From UBA10348 sp002469915 (GTDB lineage: Bacteria; Bacteroidota; Rhodothermia; Rhodothermales; UBA10348), in the NCBI GenBank assembly GCA_029249345.1, contig JAQWHM010000023.1, positions 31,947-95,946 of the forward strand: a stretch of 64,000 nucleotides of DNA. The letters run 5' to 3'. The notes beneath the pieces were generated by a model. The model was not told the DNA's origin. It was given only the letters and a program-made list of their open reading frames with translations, and searched no databases. Of the stretch, positions 1 through 9,145 are shown piece by piece. The position numbers and the translations under genes are program-made. Positions within the stretch are counted from its first letter, which is position 1. Every line of letters starts with the position of its first letter.

Positions 1-451
1 CATAAAACCAACCATCTTTTTCAGAGAGATAGGTTCGTGCTGACGTGCCAGACCCGACTACCCAATCCATGGAGCGAAACAGCTGGTGGATCTTTTCACC
101 CTCAGAGTTCAGTAGGTACTCCTCCATAAAAAATCCCGAATCTGCCGCCACAGTGATATAGTGCAATCCACTAAGAGAATCGAGTACCACTTCAGAACCA
201 AACGACTCAACCTGGTTTTCCTGGTCTAGACGATACATAGAATTGGCCATTCCATGCTCTTGGTACCCTTGGTACTCATCTTCGTGGCAATCAAAGCACG
301 CAACATCTCCTACGTACTCTGCTCCCTCCACAATATTCTTGAAATGTGGTACGACTGATACGTGGGGCTCCTCTATCACTGTCTGCCCACATCCAACGTA
401 AAGAGTCAGAATGAGCGCAATTGGAGCTATGTAGAGTAAAATATGGCGCAT
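1..451 (-). CDS. Haem c (CxxCH) cytochrome-like lipoprotein, 3' end beyond the window
   Basis: Translation from the ATG at 449-451 gives 150 codons that run off the left edge. The first 20 residues are hydrophobic and end in a loose lipobox (LYVGC, Cys21), so a lipoprotein or membrane-tethered export signal is likely. A haem-attachment motif CFDCH follows at residues 52-56, preceded by EYVGD and followed by HGMANS. That layout resembles the first haem site of multi-haem cytochrome c families, but only one CxxCH is visible here. Such a protein would act in periplasmic electron transfer and would need the Ccm genes at 17.7-19.9 kb. A 17-bp hairpin ends only 11 nt before the start codon, which could affect translation. 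Exact family and haem number are unknown because the gene is cut. Confidence 0.7.
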   Translation of the reverse strand, partial: MRHILLYIAPIALILTLYVGCGQTVIEEPHVSVVPHFKNIVEGAEYVGDVACFDCHEDEYQGYQEHGMANSMYRLDQENQVESFGSEVVLDSLSGLHYITVAADSGFFMEEYLLNSEGEKIHQLFRSMDWVVGSGTSARTYLSEKDGWFY

Positions 452-462
452 ATATATAACGA

Positions 463-502
463 AAGCGGGGCGATTTACACTTGAATGTAAATCGCCCCGC
501 TT
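463..502 (-). terminator. 17-bp perfect hairpin after the PorV/PorQ-like gene
   Basis: Arms AAGCGGGGCGATTTACA and its exact complement, 6-nt loop, 22 nt after the stop of the upstream barrel gene. There is no T-run on the minus strand, so termination may be partial. The start codon of the next gene lies only 11 nt further on, so the hairpin is also part of that gene's leader if transcripts read through. Confidence 0.7.
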
Positions 503-524
503 CGTTTCAACTAGACAATAAGTC

Positions 525-1568
525 TTACAGGCCTACTGCAACAGTAACCATGTTGACATTATCGAAGTAGTCGGTTGAACGCAATGCGTAATCAACCTGC
601 AGGCGTGTTCCGGACAGATCCAGATCAACACCAGCACCGAAGTTGGTTCCGTTGTAGAACGAAAGATCGCTGTCACCAACGATGTCCATTCCACCACGTA
701 GGTAGAGTACGTCAAATAACGCAACTTCTACACCACCTGAGTACTGATCCTGATCGAATGAATTCGAACGGAAGTTACCAAGTACTGTAACCATGGCTCC
801 AGCGCCCATCTCACGAGTGTACGAGACACCGACGTTGAGAAGTGAAGGAAGCTCAACACCTTCGCTTTCCAGCTGGACAGCATTGTTCGATGCCGAACTA
901 GTCTGGTCTGGAAGCTGAACCTGACGCGTGAGGCCAACGCCTCCGTACTGCATTTTTGTTCCGATGTTTTTCAGAGCAACACCCAGACGAAGTCCGGACT
1001 CACCAACGACGTATGTCATTCCTGCATCAAAGGCGATAGCCGATGCATTAACGTCATCAATCGATTCGCTGACCACTTTCAGTGTAGTACCAGCTGAGAT
1101 ACGATCCGTGAACACTCGGGCGTAGGTAAGACCTGCCGTCATGAACGTTGCACCGTAGGTCACTGATGAGATCTCAGGTGCACTCTCCGTTTGGAGGGGG
1201 ATGTCACCAAAGTCCCACGTAGATACCGTGAAAGCGATGTTGTTATTGCCAAAGTTCTGACCGATACCGAAGTATGACACTCCGATGTCAGCCACGTAGT
1301 TCATACGGCTAAAAATAGCCGCGGTGCCCGTATTAAGGGCGAGACCTGCGGGATTGGCGAAAATGGCCTCAAGACCATTCATTCCAGCAAGTCCACTCGT
1401 CATGGAAGCGCCTAGCGAAGCGCTACGTGCTGTAAGAGGCACGAGCAACTGAGATGCGCCCGCCGTACCACGGCGTTTGTCATCACCAGCATTCGCGTCC
1501 AGCACACTCATGCCCGTTAGGACAACCACGAGGAGTGCGTTCAGAATAATTCTGGACAGCTTGTTCAT
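525..1568 (-). CDS. PorV/PorQ-family outer-membrane barrel protein
   Basis: 347 residues from the ATG at 1566-1568. This start is preferred over the frame's upstream ATG because AGAGGAC lies just before it and a clean signal peptide follows (MNKLSRIILNALLVVV to DANA). The mature protein begins with a segment rich in SLG/ASM, then the signature FANPAGLA near residue 70, and alternating beta-strands to a short C-terminus ending VGL. These are hallmarks of the PorV/PorQ family (FadL-like barrels), whose best known members are T9SS outer-membrane partners that receive secreted cargo. It is the last gene of a trio with the T9SS-sorted protein and TonB receptor upstream. It may be a dedicated partner of that cargo rather than the general PorV; that is inference. 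Confidence 0.8.
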   Translation of the reverse strand: MNKLSRIILNALLVVVLTGMSVLDANAGDDKRRGTAGASQLLVPLTARSASLGASMTSGLAGMNGLEAIFANPAGLALNTGTAAIFSRMNYVADIGVSYFGIGQNFGNNNIAFTVSTWDFGDIPLQTESAPEISSVTYGATFMTAGLTYARVFTDRISAGTTLKVVSESIDDVNASAIAFDAGMTYVVGESGLRLGVALKNIGTKMQYGGVGLTRQVQLPDQTSSASNNAVQLESEGVELPSLLNVGVSYTREMGAGAMVTVLGNFRSNSFDQDQYSGGVEVALFDVLYLRGGMDIVGDSDLSFYNGTNFGAGVDLDLSGTRLQVDYALRSTDYFDNVNMVTVAVGL

Positions 1569-1675
1569 ATTAAAAGTCCTCTGTTTGATAATCAGTTTTG
1601 TCATTGAATTCGTGTACTGCGTCGGAAGGCTTTAAATCAACCCGACTTGGGTGATATAGGCCTGCCGCATTTCAA

Positions 1676-4600
1676 CTAGTATGCGTTGAGCTGTACACGC
1701 TTCTTGACAACACCAAATTTCAGCACTTTCTCTTGGGTCTTACCTTCGATATTCGTTTCTATGTGAATGATATACATACCACTCGCGATAGGAAGATTGT
1801 CTTCGGTACTGAGATCCCATGGGAACATGGCACTCGCGCTATTTTTCTCTAACGTACGAATAAGCGTACCTGCTAGAGTGAATATGCGAATGGTTGCCTG
1901 ATCTGGCATATTGGTAAAGCGTACCTGGTCCACAAGCTGACTTACTTCGTAAGAAGAAGCACCTTTGTACGGGTTAGGAACGATACCGATATCATCAAGA
2001 GCGGCTATTTGTTGACCCTCGTCACGTGCTTGTGCTCCAAGACCGTCGGTCGAGAAGGAAAACACGTCAGCTGGTTGATTTGGTTTGGTTGTTGAGAAAC
2101 GGAACACTGTTCCTGCTTCAGGCATGCGATCCTGTGCTGCAACTGCATCAAGCGTTCCATCACTTACATCACCATGATTCCAACCATAAAATACCAAGCG
2201 GCCCATAGGATTCTCTGAACCCCAAGTAGAACCACCATCGCTTCCTTCAGACTGAGCAGTAGCTAACCAAGTATCATAACCTGATTGTCCAGCTGACATG
2301 TCGTTCGGGCTGTAGACGTAAATCCAATCCGTGTAAGGATCGTTCGCGCCACCAGATGAATCATGATCATTAGCAATCATGTCGAAGACACCGTTGCCAT
2401 TGTCATCAAGCCATACTGCGATGTAGCGTACATCGTCTGAGGTATCGTCAGGAGTTGAGATACCGGTTCTCCATACAGAGAAAGGTACTTCAGTGAAAAT
2501 TCCTGATGTCCACCAGTCAACGCCAAAAGCGCCGTCTTCAAAGCGAATTTCCCAGTCGTAAGGCATGATCTGCGGCCATCCACCACGTCCCGTAATGGAA
2601 CGCTGCAAGAAGGAAGCATAATCACCACAAGTACCGGTTACACAAGCACCGGACATAGCCGTTGCAATGTGCCATGCACCTGTTCCTGTTGACTGCTGAC
2701 GAGCGCGGTCGGCACGACCTGTTCCTGGGAAGGAACGCCAGTCTGCTGAGGCACCAGATGGGGGATCAACTGCGCCGCTTGCATTTGCAACGACGGTGAA
2801 GTCAAGAAATCCATCAGGAGCTCCGCCAACATTCATGGATAGACCGTCGAACTGAAGTACGTCTACTCCTTCAGGTGCAGGAGCACCTGTTGAGTTTGAA
2901 GCAGCAGCTCCGTCAAACACCTTGGTGCCAGCAGTGACATCACGTACATCGTACGTAACAACCTCTACAGCGCCGCCTTTAGGAGCAAGCTCCGGAAGTG
3001 GCTTAGCTAATTCAAGTGCGTCCAACTCGCGTGCAACAACAGGTCCACGTTTGCCAGCTTCTAGAGTGGTCAAGTAGAACTCAACTTCGTAGCTGTGACC
3101 AGTTACGTTGGCTGGGTTTACAATTCCAATTTCAACTGAGCCGTTACCAATGTTGGCGTCGCCAGCAGTACCGAAGACATCAGCATCCGTAGAGCGAGCA
3201 GCGGTGACCGCATCTTCAGAAAGGACTAGATCCGTTTTCTGAGGAACGACATTAACACGTGTAATTGGTCCGTGGTATGCTTTCGGGTATGAATCATCAT
3301 TGAAAGCATACGCCTGAACACCAAACTCGTAGTTCGTGAAGTTGGTTAGGCTTGTAATAGCGTGAGAGTGGGCCAGACCATTGTCTGTTCCTTCAGCCGT
3401 TACAACAAGAAGATCACCACCATCCGTATCAACGATTTTGGTTACACCATTGGCCACATCATAAGTGGCAATGATCTTACCATCCTGATCAGCAGAATTT
3501 TCGTACTGATAGACCTTGTAACCTTCAAGCGCATAGTCACAGTCTACTTCAGAGCAGAAAGGATCAATTACGTTGTAGGTATCCAAGTAATTATTGTCTG
3601 AAGGACGATATCCCCACTCAAGAAGAACTGTCCCATTGTCAACTGAAGTTGTTACACGAGGAGCGTTCGGAGGGGAGGGAAGCTGAAAGTCGATGTCGAA
3701 CGCTGCCTGAGCAATGGCGTCATCTGACTTCATTTTCTGTACTGAGTCGAGGTTGTCAGCACCAAAGGACGTTACGATACCGAAGACAAGTGTTTGCTCA
3801 TCAGCTGGCTTAATCGTGAACGGCCCAGTGGCCATAACAAAACGACGGTCAGCAGGGGAAATTGCTGATCCCTGATCATCAGAGTCAAACTCTGACCAGA
3901 ATGCTGGAGGGTTTCCAGGAAACATGAACGATGTTGGGATATTTGAAAATCCTAGACCGTTACCACCAAGGGTAAAGCGCTGTCCATCTTTCCAACGTCC
4001 CTGCATGAAGTTGTACATGTCCTGGCCATTGCCAGGATCGCCCTGGATACCACCACCATTGTTGTAGAAAGCAAAAGCAGTCATTTTCAGACGCTCGTTG
4101 TCTTCATCAACCTGTCCGTCGCCGTTATCATCGATTCCGTTATCGTTGACCAAAGGTCCCTGAAAGAAATCGTAACCGGCAGCAGGAGGTGCTTCGCCGT
4201 AACCTTCACCACCTTCATCATCGTTATCGGCATTGTAAACAAAGCCAATACCAAGAGTAGTGTCAGAACCAACGTAGTCATCCTGGAAGTTACCAAGATC
4301 AGGATCCGAGAAAATACCCATGTAGGTGTTTTCGAGCGGAACCGATCCTTTGTACTGGATGCGGTATTTATAGAACGTAGTGTTACCAATAGCACCTGCA
4401 GTATTAAATGCAAATGCAGAACCGTGAACTTCAACACCCATAGGTGGTGTGTCAGTACGCGTGTGCTGGTTTCCCCTATCGTTCATGACCCACCAAAGCA
4501 TCATGTCTCCGAGAATATCGGGACGTTCACCAGCAGCCAAGTTGATCTTGCGATCTACACGGCTTGCAAGTGGCTGAGAAGTAAGATCAATAGAATCTCC

Positions 4601-5080
4601 GTTGGCATCTAAAGTAGGTGCGCCCATTCCGGTTGGCCAGTCAGCCAAATCCGGGGATGCGCCACCACCTGATTCATAGTTCGAGACATCATCACGAGAG
4701 ATTTTCCATACGTGATCGAAAGGCTCACAATCGCTTGGTGCCGTTCCATCATCGTTCAGAGGTCCTGCCCAGAATTCGTAAGGGCCGTACGTCGATCCAG
4801 CTAGACGGAGCTGGCCAGCGACCTGACCACCCATCCAAATTCCAGATGCGAAGATTGCGTTCGATGCGCCACCTTTAGGTACTTCGTACACATGGGGTGA
4901 ACCGCGGTAGAACAAGTTTCCGTTGTTAAGGATACGAGCGCGTACGTTGTTAACGTCAAGGTACGCCTCGCCAAGTGCTGCTTCGCAGTTACCAACTGAC
5001 TGGGCCTGAACCGCCGGAGCGCTCAGAATCCCGACAGCGATAGCCACGAGCAGTAAACAAATATTTCTTATGTAGTGCAT
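1676..5080 (-). CDS. Large surface protein with T9SS type A sorting domain
   Basis: 1134 residues from the ATG at 5078-5080. The frame opens 31 codons earlier, but the signal peptide (MHYIRNICLLLVAIAVGI to VQAQ) fixes this start. Asp/Asn-rich calcium-loop-like stretches occur near residues 311-330 (DNGIDDNGDGQVDEDN) and around 893. A fibronectin-III-like module starts near 463 (PNAPRVTTSVDNGTVLLEW). The last 100 residues are a typical Por/T9SS C-terminal domain: IVPNPYKG, VRFTNMP, TIRIFTLAG, SGMYIIHIE, ending near KVLKFGVV. The protein should cross the outer membrane by T9SS and be anchored or released at the surface. It follows the TonB receptor and precedes a PorV/PorQ-like gene, so the three probably work as a unit. 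Its function is unknown. Confidence 0.85.
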   Translation of the reverse strand: MHYIRNICLLLVAIAVGILSAPAVQAQSVGNCEAALGEAYLDVNNVRARILNNGNLFYRGSPHVYEVPKGGASNAIFASGIWMGGQVAGQLRLAGSTYGPYEFWAGPLNDDGTAPSDCEPFDHVWKISRDDVSNYESGGGASPDLADWPTGMGAPTLDANGDSIDLTSQPLASRVDRKINLAAGERPDILGDMMLWWVMNDRGNQHTRTDTPPMGVEVHGSAFAFNTAGAIGNTTFYKYRIQYKGSVPLENTYMGIFSDPDLGNFQDDYVGSDTTLGIGFVYNADNDDEGGEGYGEAPPAAGYDFFQGPLVNDNGIDDNGDGQVDEDNERLKMTAFAFYNNGGGIQGDPGNGQDMYNFMQGRWKDGQRFTLGGNGLGFSNIPTSFMFPGNPPAFWSEFDSDDQGSAISPADRRFVMATGPFTIKPADEQTLVFGIVTSFGADNLDSVQKMKSDDAIAQAAFDIDFQLPSPPNAPRVTTSVDNGTVLLEWGYRPSDNNYLDTYNVIDPFCSEVDCDYALEGYKVYQYENSADQDGKIIATYDVANGVTKIVDTDGGDLLVVTAEGTDNGLAHSHAITSLTNFTNYEFGVQAYAFNDDSYPKAYHGPITRVNVVPQKTDLVLSEDAVTAARSTDADVFGTAGDANIGNGSVEIGIVNPANVTGHSYEVEFYLTTLEAGKRGPVVARELDALELAKPLPELAPKGGAVEVVTYDVRDVTAGTKVFDGAAASNSTGAPAPEGVDVLQFDGLSMNVGGAPDGFLDFTVVANASGAVDPPSGASADWRSFPGTGRADRARQQSTGTGAWHIATAMSGACVTGTCGDYASFLQRSITGRGGWPQIMPYDWEIRFEDGAFGVDWWTSGIFTEVPFSVWRTGISTPDDTSDDVRYIAVWLDDNGNGVFDMIANDHDSSGGANDPYTDWIYVYSPNDMSAGQSGYDTWLATAQSEGSDGGSTWGSENPMGRLVFYGWNHGDVSDGTLDAVAAQDRMPEAGTVFRFSTTKPNQPADVFSFSTDGLGAQARDEGQQIAALDDIGIVPNPYKGASSYEVSQLVDQVRFTNMPDQATIRIFTLAGTLIRTLEKNSASAMFPWDLSTEDNLPIASGMYIIHIETNIEGKTQEKVLKFGVVKKRVQLNAY

Positions 5081-5140
5081 AGTTATCCGTGCATTTCGGT
5101 CTGTTATAGCTACTTGTAATTCGTAATGAAAGAGGAGGTA

Positions 5141-5173
5141 GTGGGGTGCGAATCTAGAGGATTCGCACCCCAC
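5141..5173 (-). terminator. 14-bp hairpin between the TonB receptor and the T9SS gene
   Basis: Arms GTGGGGTGCGAATC and its complement with a 5-nt loop, 18 nt after the receptor stop codon. The following minus-strand sequence is only modestly T-rich, so it may attenuate transcription into the downstream T9SS and PorV/PorQ-like genes rather than stop it. Confidence 0.6.
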
Positions 5174-5190
5174 CTCTCACATCATTTCAA

Positions 5191-8100
5191 TCAGAAGTCA
5201 AGACGTACACCGATGCGCGTCAGGCGCGGGATACCGAAGTTGCCAAGACTTCGATTACGATGTTGGTACAGAGTTTCTGCAACTGGTGGAGCACCGCCTA
5301 GGAACTGCTGACCACCTGGTGTTGACAGGAACCCGTCATCATCAGGAAGACCAGTAGCACGCCAAACACCCTGCGTATTCTCTGTGTCCAGTAGATTCTG
5401 AACCCAAACAAATGCAGAAAGTGTAGAGCGAGAACCAATGGAGAACTTCCGGTCGACACGAATGTCGATACGGTTGCTCCAAGGCATGTTCTTAGAATTG
5501 ATACCACCATCTGGAACCGGAGCTTTAGACTCGATCTGGGAGAATGGTTCTACCTGACCAGTGTAAGGCTGGCCGGAGCTAGCAGTAGCAAGAACGTTGA
5601 CACCAAAGTTTTCAAACAGCTTCATACCACCAACAACTGGACCTTCACCAGCGCCGAGGCGATAGTCAAGACTGATGTTCATGGTGTGGCGCTGGTCAAA
5701 ACTCAACGGGCTGATGAAGTTTGGAGGTGTTTCATCAATCCATGCGATCACAGAGGTCGACCTGGAATTTGAACCAGTTCCCTGAGCGTAAGACAACGTG
5801 TAGTTGACATTGGCGCTAATATTGTTTGTACGACGAAGGTCGAAATCAAACTCAAGCCCTTTAACAGTACCGAAGTCTTTGTTGCTATACGTGGAGTATC
5901 CCTGAGGATGTGCATCACGAATGTCATCTAGCTGGATCAAGTTCTCAATCTGACGGAAAAACGTCGAGATGGAGAGAGCTGAACGAGCAGATAAACGCTG
6001 GCGGAAACCGATCTCATAATCCGTTGTGCGCTCTGGCTGTAGGGCGTTGTTAGAACCACCAGAGGTGGCGCTAGACATCGAAGCCAAAGAACGGAACGAG
6101 TTAGATGAAGGTCGCTGAGCAACTTTACCGTAGCGGGCAAAGAAGAGGGCCTGATCCGTTACAGGGAAAGAAACACCAATACGTGGCATTACCGTTACCT
6201 GAGGCTCGTAATCAACGAAGGAAGCATCAGTGACTTTTCCACTTGTCTGACGGGGCTTAGCACCTGTCAGCAAAATGGAACCACTGTTGGTTTCCTGACC
6301 GTTGGCATCGTACCAAGTACCGCCTAGGTCACGATATCCAACAACGTCGTTTCCATTGAAGTAAACAGCGGCATCATCAGAGATGGAACCTGTAGCAAGA
6401 CCTAGATCACCGGCACGCTCAAGTGGAAGTTTTGAGTAGAAATCGTAGAGAGTACGAGTATTGTTGTCGAAAACATCGACACGGATACCAGCATTCAAAA
6501 CGATGTCACGAAACTCAAGTTTATCCTGAATATAACCACCGTAGTAGATCGGCTCGTGAGGAGCGACGTTGTAGGCTTCCAGACCACCGATGTCATTGAC
6601 ATATGCATCGAGATCCTCAGAGTCTACTTCTTCGCTACCGAACACATTGTAACCAACGTAGCCGGTTGCACCTTCTAGCTGATTCCAGTTAAGCTGGTCA
6701 AAGGATGTTACTGCATCTTCAGGAGAATCATTAGATACGCCTTCAGCGCCTGGTGAGTAAAGAGCACCATCATCATTGACATAACGTCCAATCGTACGAC
6801 CGCTTAAGCTGTAGCTACGCTGAGTGCGTTGCTCAAACTCTCCACCGAACTCAATCTGGTGTAAACCAATCTGAGTGGTTGCCATCGCGTTGAAGCGAAG
6901 CTGCGTATTGTGGAACTGGTAGTAGCCAGCAGGACCGGTACCTCCAGGGGGAGCCACAAGACGACCTACTGTTTCTGAGTTCGGGAATTTTCCGTCTTCC
7001 CAGCGGTATGTGAACGTAGGACGATTTGCCATGATAGGCGTATCATCTGCAGGATCAGCAGTACCGTGATCGTCAACGCCAACCTGGACAGACTCAGTCG
7101 AAGTGTTCTTGTAACCACGAGTGGTTGCGTAAACATCATTGTCGATATCTCCCCATCCCAATACATCCGCACGGGATGAAAGGCCAAAGCGAGGATCGTA
7201 GTTTTTACCTGAGCGATCTGTGTAATCGACCTGCAACTGGTAAAACGTAGAGTTTGACAGGTAATGAGTCCAAGTGGTGAAAAGCTGAACATCTGTACGC
7301 TCATTTGCAGTGTTATTTTCTGGAGCGAAAATAACATTACGAGTAGAGACACTTTCACCGTTTGAACCGACATAACGTCCACCAACGCGCATACGCACGT
7401 TGTCCATTACGTTAAAGTTCAGGTTACCATTGAGAGCAAACCGCTCGTATTCACGAGTTCGTTTAGCACGGTCAATAGTAAAGTCATCAGCACCCAACAA
7501 GTCAGCGCTTTCCATGAAGTTGAAGTTCATTGTAGACGCATCAACACCATCAGCAACCGGGATGAAGGTACCGTCGCCAGCAGTGATACCACCGTCAGCG
7601 ACAACTACAGTACCTGTTTCGTCAACTGGGAAATATGTTTCTCCCAAAGACGCAGGAACAGGAATGTAAACCGTGTTACCATCTGCATCGAGTGCAGACA
7701 TGGAGACAGGATTTGCCTGTAGCTCAGCGATAAGTGCATCGCTAGCTCGAAGCTCTCCAGCTGAACGAGGGCTACTATCACCCTGGCTCAAGTATTCTCC
7801 AGCCAAGAAGAAGTTGACGCTTTCGCCCATAACCGGACCGCCAAGAGCGACGGAAGTAAGGTTATAACCGTAATCGTCCATTCCTTCTGAAGTAATGCCC
7901 TCAAAAGATCCGAAGAACTTAGAAGAACCTGACTTCGTGGTGACACTGATAATCCCTGACATGGCATCGCCATATCGTGCAGAGATGCTACCAATAATCA
8001 TTTCCTGCTCCTGAACAGCGGCCTGTGGAAGTGCCGCGGTACCGACAACTTTAACACCGTCAATATAATAGGTGACTTCTGCACCGCGACCACCGCGGAC

Positions 8101-8595
8101 GTTCAGAGTACCTGAGCCTTCTTCAGAAACAACACCGGCCTGGATCTTGGCAACAGCAGTTGCGCCTCGAACTGGCAGATTTACGATCTGTTCAGCATCA
8201 ACAATTTTAGGCACACCAACGGCGTCCTTTTGAATCAACGGACGCTCGTATTCGACGACAATGCCTTCTAATTCAACTCCTTCATTAAGTGCGAAGTTAA
8301 TCTCCTGGGTATAACCCGAAGAAACCTGCACGCCTGAAACAGTTGATTCGGCAAAACCGACGAATCGAGCCTGTACGTCGTACTCACCGACCGGAACACC
8401 AATGATAAAGTAATTACCATCGACGTCCGTAACGGTACCTAGCTGTGTGCCAACGACTATGACCTGCGCTCCGGGTAGTGGGTCCCCGGTTCCTGCGTCG
8501 GTCACAATACCTGACAATTTACCCGTGTTCTGGGCAAAAAGCAGTGCTGGCGTAGCCAGAAGCATGAGTACAAGCATGCCCCATTTACGTAACAT
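5191..8595 (-). CDS. TonB-dependent outer-membrane receptor with carboxypeptidase-regulatory-like domain
   Basis: 1134 residues. A signal peptide (MLRKWGMLVLMLLATPALLFAQ) is followed by a carboxypeptidase-regulatory-like beta-sandwich (about 24-105, GKLSGIVTDAGTGDPLPGA), a plug domain (about 125-225, with LNVRGGRGAEVTYYIDGVKV), and a long barrel ending in the usual aromatic C-terminal residue (RIGVRLDF). Such proteins import a ligand across the outer membrane using TonB energy; the substrate cannot be read from sequence. An AGAGGAGG ribosome-binding site sits 6 nt before the ATG, unusually strong for this window. A consensus-like promoter lies about 415 bp upstream. The downstream partner genes are a T9SS-sorted protein and a PorV/PorQ-like barrel, a SusCD-like arrangement by position but without a SusD homologue. 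Confidence 0.9.
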   Translation of the reverse strand: MLRKWGMLVLMLLATPALLFAQNTGKLSGIVTDAGTGDPLPGAQVIVVGTQLGTVTDVDGNYFIIGVPVGEYDVQARFVGFAESTVSGVQVSSGYTQEINFALNEGVELEGIVVEYERPLIQKDAVGVPKIVDAEQIVNLPVRGATAVAKIQAGVVSEEGSGTLNVRGGRGAEVTYYIDGVKVVGTAALPQAAVQEQEMIIGSISARYGDAMSGIISVTTKSGSSKFFGSFEGITSEGMDDYGYNLTSVALGGPVMGESVNFFLAGEYLSQGDSSPRSAGELRASDALIAELQANPVSMSALDADGNTVYIPVPASLGETYFPVDETGTVVVADGGITAGDGTFIPVADGVDASTMNFNFMESADLLGADDFTIDRAKRTREYERFALNGNLNFNVMDNVRMRVGGRYVGSNGESVSTRNVIFAPENNTANERTDVQLFTTWTHYLSNSTFYQLQVDYTDRSGKNYDPRFGLSSRADVLGWGDIDNDVYATTRGYKNTSTESVQVGVDDHGTADPADDTPIMANRPTFTYRWEDGKFPNSETVGRLVAPPGGTGPAGYYQFHNTQLRFNAMATTQIGLHQIEFGGEFEQRTQRSYSLSGRTIGRYVNDDGALYSPGAEGVSNDSPEDAVTSFDQLNWNQLEGATGYVGYNVFGSEEVDSEDLDAYVNDIGGLEAYNVAPHEPIYYGGYIQDKLEFRDIVLNAGIRVDVFDNNTRTLYDFYSKLPLERAGDLGLATGSISDDAAVYFNGNDVVGYRDLGGTWYDANGQETNSGSILLTGAKPRQTSGKVTDASFVDYEPQVTVMPRIGVSFPVTDQALFFARYGKVAQRPSSNSFRSLASMSSATSGGSNNALQPERTTDYEIGFRQRLSARSALSISTFFRQIENLIQLDDIRDAHPQGYSTYSNKDFGTVKGLEFDFDLRRTNNISANVNYTLSYAQGTGSNSRSTSVIAWIDETPPNFISPLSFDQRHTMNISLDYRLGAGEGPVVGGMKLFENFGVNVLATASSGQPYTGQVEPFSQIESKAPVPDGGINSKNMPWSNRIDIRVDRKFSIGSRSTLSAFVWVQNLLDTENTQGVWRATGLPDDDGFLSTPGGQQFLGGAPPVAETLYQHRNRSLGNFGIPRLTRIGVRLDF

Positions 8596-9145
8596 AAGCT
8601 ACCTCCTCTAGTGAAATGATGTGTGGCTTTAATTCGATGCTTCCCATTCCCACATCGGAACGAGAGCAATATTTGTCGAGCATCGCACGTTTAGACTTCG
8701 TAGTGCGTAGTCCATGTGTAATGCACGAATGTGGTTGATGGAAGAGAACGTCTTCCTCGAAGGACAGAATTGGAACGAACCCAACCCACGGTTTCAAAGC
8801 GGAAATCTTCTGCGCTGTGTTCAATTGATCTAATCGGAGATTTTTTCTATTGAACGTCGTCAAGACGATTCCAACAAGAATAGTCCCGAGCATCTATAGC
8901 TCGTGACTAATTTCAGGTTTCGCTTGAAAGGTGGGGGTTGAAAAGCAGTATCGAGAGCCCAATAGCAGTCCTTTTTTGGTTAAACGTTTCTTTACATCCG
9001 AATCGGTCCCCAAATATAGAGGGGCTTTGAACGTATGTCAAGGGATTATGAACACATGTTTTGCAGGCATTACTAATTACCTGAAAGCCAACATTTGGTC
9101 AGAAAACCGGATTCAAACGCATTTTAACGCGATTCCGAGCCCAAT
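8596..9145. other. 550-bp non-coding region: long leader of the TonB receptor plus the serA 3' side
   Basis: No supported gene. The part from 8596 to about 9004 is the predicted leader of the TonB receptor transcript, starting from the promoter at 9011-9041. A 102-codon frame at 8585-8893 overlaps the receptor start out of frame and shows no protein-like features. I searched by eye for a B12 box or other known riboswitch core in the leader and found none. The 9042-9145 side lies after the serA stop and shows no clear terminator. Confidence 0.6.
9011..9041 (-). promoter_or_regulatory. Sigma-70-like promoter of the TonB receptor operon
   Basis: On the minus strand TTGACA (plus 9036-9041) is followed by a 17-bp spacer and TATATT (plus 9013-9018). 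The -10 box reads on as TATATTTG, which also matches the TAnnTTTG element described for Bacteroidota promoters. Transcription would start near 9004, giving a leader of about 410 nt before the receptor ATG at 8595. Confidence 0.65.

Noticed and set aside
8585..8893. 102-codon frame overlapping the TonB receptor start
   Set aside because: Out of frame with the receptor, no signal, no repeats or motif, and it covers the strong ribosome-binding site; it is leader sequence.
8596..9004. Cobalamin riboswitch before the TonB receptor
   Set aside because: B12 receptors often have one, but no B12-box-like sequence is present in the leader.
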